A DNA stretch of 6,202 bases from contig RKRU01000156.1 in NCBI GenBank assembly GCA_007571225.1, positions 1 to 6,202 of the forward strand, given 5' to 3'. The notes under the pieces were generated by a model that was not told the origin of the DNA, made no database searches, and saw only the letters and a list, made by a program, of their open reading frames with translations. Positions 1 to 5,447 of the stretch are shown here, in pieces (the first letter of the stretch is position 1; each line of letters begins with the position of its first letter). A program made the translations under genes and the position numbers. The stretch comes from Nitrosopumilaceae archaeon. GTDB lineage: Archaea; Thermoproteota; Nitrososphaeria; Nitrososphaerales; Nitrosopumilaceae.

Positions 1-59
1 TCATCAACTCAATAGTAAATTGACTAAACATGACTAAATGGGTTCACCACTAGACGGGT

Positions 60-98
60 ATTATGAGACCCGCTAGCCCCCGTATTTTGGACAGAACC
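60..98 (-). repeat. R-family repeat copy R3 (end of an element running off the left edge)
   Basis: Read on the minus strand from 98, this begins GGTTCTGTCCAAAATACGGG and matches the starts of two plus-strand repeats at 5681 (R1) and 5861 (R2). Against R1, nearly all of the first 28 bases agree. A hairpin lies at its inner edge: CTAGACGGGT (50-59) pairs with ACCCGCTAG (68-76) with one bulged A and an 8-base loop. The conserved end faces the gene block, and the neighbouring element D is cut off where it begins, so base 98 looks like the true end of an inserted element. The rest lies towards or beyond base 1. Bases 21-40 also hold an imperfect 10-bp tandem duplication (TGACTAAACA, TGACTAAATG). 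Confidence 0.6.
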
Positions 99-157
99 TT
101 ACTCCAAATGATTGATCCCAGATACAAATTCTGCAAATTGTTAACACTGGACCCAAA
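99..157 (+). mobile_element. Copy D of the 84-bp element, left-truncated and interrupted by copy A
   Basis: From about 107 the sequence follows the 84-bp element. If copy A (158-241) and one 8-bp duplicate are removed, D continues into 250-255 (CAGTAC), restoring a right end of the form GACCCAAACAGTAC against GACGTAAACAGTTAC in the intact copies. Over that restored stretch about 44 of 58 positions match copy A. D is therefore an older, diverged copy whose right terminal repeat was the target for copy A. Its left part is missing and is replaced by repeat R3 ending at 98. Confidence 0.7.
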
Positions 158-241
158 GTAACTGTTTATGTCCCACACGCCTGAATGACCGATTCTAGGC
201 ACAAATTTGGCAAATTGTTTACGCTAGACGTAAACAGTTAC
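158..241 (+). mobile_element. Copy A: intact 84-bp MITE-like element with 8-bp target duplication
   Basis: The ends are inverted repeats: GTAACTGTTTATGTC (158-172) and GACGTAAACAGTTAC (227-241) pair at 14 of 15 positions, the exception being a possible G-T pair. The element is flanked directly by identical 8-bp copies of GACCCAAA (150-157 and 242-249), the signature of transposition. An internal palindrome, GTTTACG (217-223) with CGTAAAC (229-235), overlaps the right terminal repeat. It has no coding capacity, so it is non-autonomous. It lies about 55 bases upstream of the htrA-like TATA box, in the same orientation as copy B upstream of nadX. Confidence 0.85.
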
Positions 242-296
242 GACCCAAACAGTACATAGGAGAGAGATAACCCAGTACGGGGGGCATACAGTAAGC

Positions 297-304
297 CTTT
301 TACA
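297..304 (+). promoter_or_regulatory. TATA-like box for the HtrA-like gene
   Basis: CTTTTACA is centred about 26 bases before the ATG at 326. That spacing puts the expected archaeal transcription start at or next to the start codon, which suggests a leaderless mRNA. No Shine-Dalgarno-like sequence is seen before 326. The box is a weaker match than those of nadA and nadC. Confidence 0.45.
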
Positions 305-325
305 TGGATCCAAACGTATTCGGAT

Positions 326-1510
326 ATGGTTAGCACAGACATGTTGACGGGGCTGGTTGTAGGCGCGATAATATCGGGCGCCTTAGTGGCAGTATTTGTA
401 GCAGTCCCGTTTGATAATGGTGATGATGACGGCGGCACACCACCACTAGTTACAGCCATTAATGGTCATTCCAACGGCCAGGACCCTGAAACACTCTCCA
501 TACCCGTATCGACACATGGTGAGTATGTGGAGCCTACAATGTCGTTTGCAGACATATATGAAAAGGTGAATCCCGGCGTGGTCAAGATTATGGTGGAACG
601 GTATGAGATTATAGATACGAATGACGGTGGGGTCGGATCGGGATTTGTGTATGATATGGAAGGCCACATAGTAACAAATGCACATGTCATACGGGCTGCC
701 GAGAGTATAACCGTCACGTTCTCTGATTCAAGTCTTTACAATGCAGAAATTGTGGGCAAGGATGAGTTTGCAGATATTGCAGTATTAAAGGTCGATGTAG
801 ATGAACCATCCAAATTACAGACCGTACCGTTGGGCGACTCGTCTACACTACGAGTTGGTGAACCAGTAGCTGCAATTGGAAATCCGTTTGGGCTGACATC
901 CTCAATGTCTACTGGAATAATAAGTCAGGTGGAGCGGCTGCTGCCAACTAATACGGGATACTCGCTGCCAGACGTGATCCAGACTGATACTGCCATAAAC
1001 CCAGGAAGCTCGGGCGGACCGCTCTTGAACCTAAAGGGCGAGATCGTGGGAGTCAACAATGCAATACAGTCCACAAGCGGCGAATATGCTGGTGTCGGCT
1101 TTGCCATCTCTGCACGGACGGTTGAAAAACTGGCGCCCGCACTGATAGAAGATGGCGAGTACGCACACCCATGGATAGGAATATCGGGAAGAAACATCGA
1201 ACCGGAGACGGTAAAACTGATGAACCTCAACATCACTTCAGGATTCCTGATAATCGACGTAATACCTGACAGTCCCGCAGATGCGGCCGGCCTCATGCCG
1301 TCTGAGGACTATGCGGTGATCGAGGGGGAAGATAGGCCCATAGGCGGCGATGTCATGCTTGGAGTTGATGGTGTGGAGGTAAACACAATAAACGACATTC
1401 TGTTGTACCTGCACCACTCAAAGTCGGCAGGCGACACAATCGAGGTTGAGCTGCTCCGGGACGGAGCAATTGTAAAGGTGTATGTAACACTGGCAGAGAG
1501 GCCGGATTAA
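326..1510 (+). CDS. Membrane-anchored HtrA/Deg-type trypsin-like serine protease with PDZ domain
   Basis: This 394-residue protein has the full HtrA/Deg architecture. Residues 7-29 form one hydrophobic segment, an N-terminal anchor or uncleaved signal, followed by an acidic, glycine-rich linker. The trypsin-like domain spans roughly residues 73-275. The catalytic triad is visible: His120 in VTNAHV, Asp150 in FADIAVLKV and Ser229 in NPGSSGGPL, so it should be active. A PDZ domain follows (about 282-392), where GDVMLGVDGVEV is typical; PDZ domains in this family bind exposed C-termini and control activity. It probably acts outside the membrane in protein quality control. In-frame ATG 326 fits the TATA box; the ATG at 304 is out of frame. 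The gene is monocistronic: about 410 non-coding bases separate it from nadX. Family assignment is firm, the substrate unknown. Confidence 0.93.
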   Translation: MVSTDMLTGLVVGAIISGALVAVFVAVPFDNGDDDGGTPPLVTAINGHSNGQDPETLSIPVSTHGEYVEPTMSFADIYEKVNPGVVKIMVERYEIIDTNDGGVGSGFVYDMEGHIVTNAHVIRAAESITVTFSDSSLYNAEIVGKDEFADIAVLKVDVDEPSKLQTVPLGDSSTLRVGEPVAAIGNPFGLTSSMSTGIISQVERLLPTNTGYSLPDVIQTDTAINPGSSGGPLLNLKGEIVGVNNAIQSTSGEYAGVGFAISARTVEKLAPALIEDGEYAHPWIGISGRNIEPETVKLMNLNITSGFLIIDVIPDSPADAAGLMPSEDYAVIEGEDRPIGGDVMLGVDGVEVNTINDILLYLHHSKSAGDTIEVELLRDGAIVKVYVTLAERPD

Positions 1511-1543
1511 TCGGTACTAGGCCTGGTATTGTCCACATCGTAA

Positions 1544-1621
1544 CTAACCGTTTGGGCCCCTCACGCCCCAATAGATTATCTTGGGCACAAATTTGGCAGG
1601 CCGTTTGCAGCAAACCTGTAT
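1544..1621 (+). mobile_element. Copy C: decayed copy of the 84-bp element
   Basis: It aligns without gaps to copies A and B for about 70 bases, sharing an exact 15-base core with A (GGCACAAATTTGGCA at 1584-1598). It then has a 6-base deletion in the loop of the internal palindrome. That palindrome is kept but changed on both sides: GTTTGC/GCAAAC (1603-1615) instead of GTTTAC/GTAAAC. The terminal repeats are degenerate and no clear target duplication remains, so this is an old, probably immobile copy. It begins 34 bases after the htrA-like stop codon. Confidence 0.65.
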
Positions 1622-1715
1622 GCCTCGTATCGTATGTGACCTTTGACTCTGACCGTGCTACATTTACAAGATGCACATACAGCCCAAGCCTTGCACGTAA
1701 AGGGCAGCTGCCCAA
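1622..1715. other. Intergenic stretch with a 12-bp perfect palindrome
   Basis: No gene or RNA gene is recognised between element copies C and B. The only structured sequence is GGGCAGCTGCCC at 1702-1713, a perfect 12-base palindrome whose right half forms part of the target duplicated by copy B. It could be an insertion hot spot or a protein site; nothing here decides. A weak pair GTATGTG/CACATAC (about 1632 and 1673) is also present. Confidence 0.3.
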
Positions 1716-1799
1716 GTAACCGTTTATGCCCCCCACGCAGGAATGACCAAGTCTAGGCACAAATTTAGCAAATTGTTTACACCAGACGTAAACAGTTAC
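1716..1799 (+). mobile_element. Copy B: 84-bp MITE-like element upstream of nadX
   Basis: It is exactly as long as copy A and matches it at 74 of 84 positions, so the two are siblings. The right terminal repeat GACGTAAACAGTTAC (1785-1799) is identical to that of A; the left one, starting GTAACCGTTTATG, has drifted at a few positions. Direct repeats of CTGCCCA occur at 1708-1714 and 1801-1807, each separated from the element by one A, which looks like a 7-8-bp target duplication. The internal palindrome GTTTAC/GTAAAC is kept. It ends about 90 bases before the nadX TATA box and carries no reading frame. Confidence 0.8.
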
Positions 1800-1889
1800 A
1801 CTGCCCATACGCCATGAGATCCACACAGTGCAGGTCACGCCCAAGACCCAATCCAGAACAATCCGATTCATACTGCGCATGGGTGAATC

Positions 1890-1897
1890 TTATTAAC
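1890..1897 (+). promoter_or_regulatory. TATA-like box for nadX
   Basis: TTATTAAC is centred about 27 bases before the TTG at 1920, the spacing of a leaderless archaeal transcript. This supports the TTG as start: no ATG or GTG in frame lies between the box and the conserved nucleotide-binding motif, and no ribosome binding site is visible. Confidence 0.55.
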
Positions 1898-1919
1898 ATC
1901 ATAACCTGAGATCCCGCTG

Positions 1920-2750
1920 TTGAAGCGCATAGGACTTTTGGGATGTGGCACGATTGGAACCGCCATTGCAGTGGCAATAGACGATGGAACGATTCCACGA
2001 GCAGAACTGACCCAGGTGTATGACATCTCACGTGATGCGGCAGAAGGCCTCACGGCAAAACTGTCCCGGAAGCCTACAATAATGGAGAACCCCCACCTGC
2101 TCTCTTCGGGTCCGGTGGATATTGTTGTGGAGGCAGCATCACAGGGAGCTCTTACGGATGTGGCGCTCAGCATCATACAGAACAGAAGGGATCTGATGGT
2201 AATGTCAGTCGGGGCGCTGCTTGACGAGTCCGTACGTAGCGTGATATTTGACGCGGTAAGGGAGTACGGCGTATCGGTGTATGTCCCCACAGGCGCAATA
2301 GCAGGAATGGACGGTATACGCGCAGTACGCGACGAGCTGGATACCGTCACACTGACCACAACTAAACATCCAGATTCCCTGCGCGGGGCCCCGTTCTTTG
2401 ATGTACATGATGCCCCAGACATAGATTCCATAGATGCACCCACTACAATATTTGAGGGCCCCGCAGTGGATGCAGTCTCGCTCTTTCCGACAAACATCAA
2501 TGTGGCTGCCATACTCTCCCTGTCCGGTATTGGGGGAAACCGGACCATCGTCCGTGTGGTGGCCGACCCGGCAGCCGTGACAAACACACACATGATAGAG
2601 GCCGCAGGTGAATTTGGCCGCATGCAGTACACCATTGAAAACAGGCCGTCCTCCGAAAACCCAAGGACCAGCAGACTTGCCCTACTTGCGGCAATAGATA
2701 TGCTGCGCGGCTACTGTTCTGATGACGGTCTGGGATTCCCCTGTACATAA
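1920..2750 (+). CDS. nadX: L-aspartate dehydrogenase (first step of de novo NAD synthesis)
   Basis: NAD(P)-dependent oxidation of L-aspartate to iminoaspartate, the substrate of NadA. The 276-residue protein opens with a Rossmann nucleotide-binding motif, GLLGCGTIGTAIA (residues 5-17). Family signatures follow in order: EAASQGAL (71-78), MSVGALLD (95-102), PTGAIAGMDG (123-132), FPTNINVAAILSLSGIG (189-205) and TNTHMIEAAGEFG (221-233), with His224 the likely catalytic histidine, then the closing ENRPSSENPRTSRLALLAA. It is somewhat longer than the thermophilic enzymes, which have about 240 residues. The start is TTG; translation from it gives MKRIGLLGCG, leaving no room for a later start. nadA lies 102 bases downstream with its own promoter. 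Linkage to nadA and nadC supports the biosynthetic role and replaces the flavin oxidase NadB, which is not seen here. Confidence 0.93.
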   Translation: MKRIGLLGCGTIGTAIAVAIDDGTIPRAELTQVYDISRDAAEGLTAKLSRKPTIMENPHLLSSGPVDIVVEAASQGALTDVALSIIQNRRDLMVMSVGALLDESVRSVIFDAVREYGVSVYVPTGAIAGMDGIRAVRDELDTVTLTTTKHPDSLRGAPFFDVHDAPDIDSIDAPTTIFEGPAVDAVSLFPTNINVAAILSLSGIGGNRTIVRVVADPAAVTNTHMIEAAGEFGRMQYTIENRPSSENPRTSRLALLAAIDMLRGYCSDDGLGFPCT

Positions 2751-2811
2751 ATGATAAAAATAATGGCAATTATTGCCGCATTCACGGATTTCTGGCCTAA
2801 TAATAGTCAGA
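2751..2811 (+). terminator. Possible nadX 3' end with small palindrome
   Basis: Eight to fourteen bases past the nadX stop lies AT-rich sequence followed by the palindrome GGCAATTATTGCC (2765-2777; 6-bp arms around one base). There is no long T-run of the kind that usually ends archaeal transcripts, so readthrough into nadA is possible. The call rests on position and palindrome only. Confidence 0.25.
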
Positions 2812-2819
2812 TTATAACG

Positions 2820-2827
2820 CTTTAAAT
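2820..2827 (+). promoter_or_regulatory. TATA box for the nadA-TPR unit
   Basis: CTTTAAAT is a good archaeal TATA match centred about 29 bases before the nadA ATG at 2853. A second AT-rich block (TTATAA, 2812-2817) sits just upstream. Its presence in the nadX-nadA gap suggests nadA and the TPR gene can be transcribed separately from nadX. Confidence 0.55.
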
Positions 2828-2852
2828 TCCGCACATGATGAGATAGCACTAG

Positions 2853-3812
2853 ATGCTTGTACAGCAACAGCAGACGGAACTCAAGGAGAAGATAGAGCTG
2901 CTCAAACAAAAGAAGGATGTCGTAATACTGGCGCACAACTACCAGATACCCGACGTACAGGATGTGGCAGATTATACTGGAGACTCTCTTGGACTCTCGC
3001 GTCTTGCAGCTACAGTCAGCCAGCAGACCATACTGTTCTGTGGTGTCCACTTTATGGCCGAGACTGCCGCAATAATAAGTCCGCAAAAGAGGGTCCTCAT
3101 ACCGGATCCAGATGCCGGATGCTCGCTCTCAGAATCAATTACAGTACGGGAGCTACTTGACTGGAAGGCCAGACATCCCAGAGCAGTTGCAGTTGGATAT
3201 GTCAATACCACTGCAGAGATAAAGGCGGAGCTTGACTACTGCTGTACGTCGTCCAATGCAGTTAAGGTTGTACAGGCCATACCTGAGGACAAGGAGATAC
3301 TCTTTCTGCCAGACATGTTTCTAGGTTCCTATGTTGCAAGGGTGACCGGACGAAAGAACATGCGCATATGGGCAGGCGAGTGCCATGTGCATGCAGGCAT
3401 TACTCCAGAGGATGTCACCAGAAAACTTGACTCGCTGCGTGATGTCGAGTTTGTTATACACCCCGAATGCAGCTGTACTACACCCATCATGTATGATGCC
3501 GAGGTAGGCAGGTTTGGGAACCGGGACATTTCCATACTCTCAACAGAAGCAATGGTCAAGCATGTCTCAAAGTCGGCCTCCAAAAATTTTGTCGTTGCCA
3601 CGGAGACTGGCATATTGTACAAGATGAGAAACCAGAATCCGGACAAGAGGTTTGTGCCCGCATCTGAGAATGCAGAGTGTCAGTACATGAAGATGATCAC
3701 GCTTGAAAAGGTGTACGACTCGCTTGTCAATGAGCGCAGCCTAGTTGAGATTCCAAAGGATACTGCAGATAAGGCGCGCCTTGCCATCGAGAGGATGTTG
3801 AGGATAGGCTGA
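2853..3812 (+). CDS. nadA: Quinolinate synthase A, [4Fe-4S] enzyme
   Basis: It condenses iminoaspartate with dihydroxyacetone phosphate to give quinolinate. At 319 residues it has the size of the short archaeal and Thermotoga-type NadA. The three cluster-binding cysteines are identifiable by context: Cys90 (PDAGCSL), Cys177 (WAGECHVH) and Cys276 (ENAECQYMK). Active-site residues known in the family are also visible: AHNY (27-30), the Tyr116-Val-Asn118 pair in GYVNTTAE, and His203 and Glu205 in HPEC. Further cysteines at 130, 131, 206 and 208 are not needed for the cluster. The N-terminal 20 residues are Gln/Lys/Glu-rich and helical. The gene follows nadX and precedes the TPR gene without any gap. 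The cluster is oxygen-sensitive, notable if the host is an aerobe. All key residues are intact. Confidence 0.97.
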   Translation: MLVQQQQTELKEKIELLKQKKDVVILAHNYQIPDVQDVADYTGDSLGLSRLAATVSQQTILFCGVHFMAETAAIISPQKRVLIPDPDAGCSLSESITVRELLDWKARHPRAVAVGYVNTTAEIKAELDYCCTSSNAVKVVQAIPEDKEILFLPDMFLGSYVARVTGRKNMRIWAGECHVHAGITPEDVTRKLDSLRDVEFVIHPECSCTTPIMYDAEVGRFGNRDISILSTEAMVKHVSKSASKNFVVATETGILYKMRNQNPDKRFVPASENAECQYMKMITLEKVYDSLVNERSLVEIPKDTADKARLAIERMLRIG

Positions 3813-4226
3813 TTGACCGGACTGTTTGGATGGCCGAACAAAAAGGCTAACAACAACAAAAACAAAAACAAGGGAGCAGGTGCAAAACTCCTAAAGGAGT
3901 TCAAGAGTCGGGTAAAGGAGAAGAGATACAACGAGGCGCTCCACTGCGGTTCTGAGTACATCCGGCGCATAGGAGATCACAACCATGATCTCTTCTTTAC
4001 CATGGGGGCCATATGCCACATGCAAAAGAGGTATACTACAGCCATATCATACCTTGATCGTGCGCTTGAGATCGGGTCGTATGATACAGAGGCCCTGTTG
4101 TTAAAGGCCGAAGCCCACATTATTCTAGGGGAGCCAAAGAAAGCAATCCGCTGTTGTGAGATGATTTTGGAGGTCGACCCAAAGCACAAGAGGGCCATGC
4201 AGATACTTGAGCAGAACAGCAAGTGA
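3813..4226 (+). CDS. Small TPR-repeat protein coupled to nadA
   Basis: A 137-residue soluble protein. After GLFGWPNK comes a very Lys/Asn-rich stretch (residues 9-20), probably disordered, then about three tetratricopeptide repeats: residues 26-58, 59-92 (DLFFTMGAICHMQKRYTTAISYLDRALEI, with typical small and aromatic positions) and 93-126 (ALLLKAEAHIILGEPKKAIRCCEMILEVDP), ending in a short capping helix. TPRs bind other proteins; no partner can be named. The start is TTG at 3813, immediately after the nadA stop (TGA then TTG). No in-frame ATG occurs before residue 64, which would lose the first repeat, so TTG is preferred. GAGGAT at about 3800-3805 could serve as ribosome binding site for this downstream gene. 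It is probably translated from the nadA mRNA. A scaffold for NadA is only a guess. Confidence 0.85.
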   Translation: MTGLFGWPNKKANNNKNKNKGAGAKLLKEFKSRVKEKRYNEALHCGSEYIRRIGDHNHDLFFTMGAICHMQKRYTTAISYLDRALEIGSYDTEALLLKAEAHIILGEPKKAIRCCEMILEVDPKHKRAMQILEQNSK

Positions 4227-4466
4227 GAAGAGTCCCCCTTCCTCTCCCCAAGCGACAGATGGTGCAGGTATGCCTGCAATGTATCCTCAAGACGTATTTT
4301 GTCCTGCAGTAGTAGTCTTGTGGTGCTGAAGCGTGGTGATTCTGTACTGGTGGTTCTGTACTGGTGGTTCTGGAGGGGGTTCATACACGTTGGTCTCCTC
4401 AAACAGAACGGGCAGCAGTAGCATAACGTGTGAAGGTAGTCTTTCATGCAGGGCAGTCAGGAATGC
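4227..4466 (-). pseudogene. Possible broken small minus-strand reading frame between the TPR gene and nadC
   Basis: Two overlapping minus-strand frames look coding-like in adjacent halves of this gap. One (about 4466-4287) reads ALHERLPSHVMLLLPVLF, then an acidic, proline-rich part (ETNVYEPPPEPPVQ). The other, past the 14-bp tandem repeat at 4336-4377, reads TTRLLLQDKIRLEDTLQAYL and a basic tail. Joining them needs a frame change inside the repeat, and two extra 14-bp units would cause one. An ATG in the second frame lies 9 bases past the nadC stop (4447), so it could be co-transcribed with nadC. I recognise no family. It may equally be chance open sequence; the second frame runs on antisense to the TPR gene with no natural end. 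Confidence 0.22.
4336..4377. repeat. Three tandem copies of a 14-bp unit
   Basis: GTGATTCTGTACTG, GTGGTTCTGTACTG and GTGGTTCTGGAGGG follow each other without a gap. The first two differ at one position; the third diverges at its end. The unit length is not a multiple of three, so gain or loss of a unit would shift any reading frame crossing it. Confidence 0.8.
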
Positions 4467-5323
4467 TCAGTATGTGGCACCTCTAGACTTACATCTATGC
4501 CAATCACAGACTTTGTAATGGCGCCGACGGAGATCATGTCCACTCCAGCGGCATCATACGATACAATGTTGTCTACAGTGATGTTACCCGACGCCTCTAG
4601 CAGCACCTTGTCACGTAATGCCGACTCTACAAGCAGGCATATCGTCCTGCTGATCTGTTCGGGGGTAAAGTTGTCAAGCATGATTGTGGTGGCGCCGGCC
4701 CTTGCGGCATGCAGCGCATCTGTGGGACTCTCTACCTCCACCTCCAGTGTGTCGTATCTCTTTCTAGCTTTCATGATCAAATAGTCTATTGCGGTGCGTA
4801 TATCACTTGTTTTGAGCGCAGCTGCAGCTGCTGCAATGTGGTTGTCCTTTATCATTACTGCATCGTCCAATCTGAGTCTATGGCTGTTTCCTCCGCCGAT
4901 CTCTACTGCATGTTTGTCAAACACTCTGAGTCCAGGGGCAGTCTTTCTTGTGGCGTATAATCCAGCCCTGCCAGACAGCATGTTTGCTAGTCTACGTGTC
5001 TGGGTTGCAATTCCACTCATCCGTGACAGCAGGTTTAGTGCCGTCCGCTCACATGCTAGCATACCTCTGGCATCTCCAACAACCTCCATAATTACATCGT
5101 TTGAATCGGCCACGGTTCCATCCCCCTTTAGAATTCTACACATGCATCCCTTCATCTCAAAAATTTCTGCTGCGTATTGTACTCCCGCTACCGTGGCAGG
5201 TTCCTTTGTAATTATTTTTCCAAGAATTTTTGTTTCAGGCAGGAGGTCTCCTGTTATGTCTCCTGTCCCTATATCTTCTGCAAGAAACGTAGACAATTGT
5301 CCCCTGATCTCTTTGGAGCTCAT
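4457..5323 (-). CDS. nadC: Nicotinate-nucleotide pyrophosphorylase (quinolinate phosphoribosyltransferase, carboxylating)
   Basis: It converts quinolinate and PRPP to nicotinate mononucleotide, CO2 and pyrophosphate, the step after NadA. The 288 residues are full length for the family. Signatures in order: EDIGTGDIT (16-24), EPATVAGVQY (41-50), ERTALNLLSRMSGIATQTRRL (split around 92-112), YATRKTAPGLR (123-133) with substrate-binding Arg and Lys, K137HAVEIGGG, the HR pair 148-149, IKDNH (158-162), EVEVES (194-199), IMLDNF (214-219), LEASGNI (242-248) and VGAITKS (267-273). All expected active-site residues are in place. It is convergent with nadX-nadA-TPR rather than in their operon, with its own promoter at 5347-5354. 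The ATG at 5323 fits that promoter's spacing and the family's N-terminus. Confidence 0.97.
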   Translation of the reverse strand: MSSKEIRGQLSTFLAEDIGTGDITGDLLPETKILGKIITKEPATVAGVQYAAEIFEMKGCMCRILKGDGTVADSNDVIMEVVGDARGMLACERTALNLLSRMSGIATQTRRLANMLSGRAGLYATRKTAPGLRVFDKHAVEIGGGNSHRLRLDDAVMIKDNHIAAAAAALKTSDIRTAIDYLIMKARKRYDTLEVEVESPTDALHAARAGATTIMLDNFTPEQISRTICLLVESALRDKVLLEASGNITVDNIVSYDAAGVDMISVGAITKSVIGIDVSLEVPHTEHS

Positions 5324-5346
5324 TACATGATGGATGTGGCCGTTTT

Positions 5347-5354
5347 GTTTAAAG
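5347..5354 (-). promoter_or_regulatory. TATA box for nadC
   Basis: Read on the minus strand this is CTTTAAAC, centred about 27 bases before the nadC ATG at 5323, again the spacing for a leaderless transcript. It closely resembles the nadA box (CTTTAAAT). Confidence 0.55.
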
Positions 5355-5368
5355 ATTTGTCAGTCAAT

Positions 5369-5381
5369 CATCGGTCCGATG
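5369..5381. promoter_or_regulatory. Palindrome upstream of the nadC TATA box, possible regulator site
   Basis: CATCGGTCCGATG is a perfect palindrome with 6-bp arms around a single base, about 15 bases upstream of the nadC TATA box. The position would suit an activator or a repressor that hinders factor binding. No matching copy was seen upstream of nadX or nadA, so a shared NAD regulator is not supported. Confidence 0.25.
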
Positions 5382-5447
5382 CGGACATTCTGCGCGAATT
5401 TTTTGTCTTTTAATCCGTCGCATGTAAGGCCTGACGTATTACTAACA

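Noticed and set aside
1620..1710. A tRNA or small RNA gene in the region upstream of nadX
   Set aside because: No T-loop-like motif, acceptor pairing or other RNA-gene hallmark could be found; the hairpins are explained by element copies and one short palindrome.
99..1799. A CRISPR array formed by the repeats A to D
   Set aside because: There are only four diverged copies, irregularly placed around a gene, each with its own target duplication; there are no regular spacers and no cas genes.
1868..2635. A 255-codon minus-strand open frame opposite nadX
   Set aside because: It lies antisense to a clearly conserved gene, is Ser/Thr-rich in the way such shadows are, and shows no family motif.
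2835..2846. A tiny upstream frame (ATGATGAGATAG) before nadA that might regulate it
   Set aside because: The TATA box predicts a transcript starting near 2850, downstream of this frame, so it would not be in the mRNA.
2751..2852. A riboswitch controlling nadA
   Set aside because: The promoter spacing leaves essentially no 5' leader, and nothing resembling a known NAD or other riboswitch core is present.
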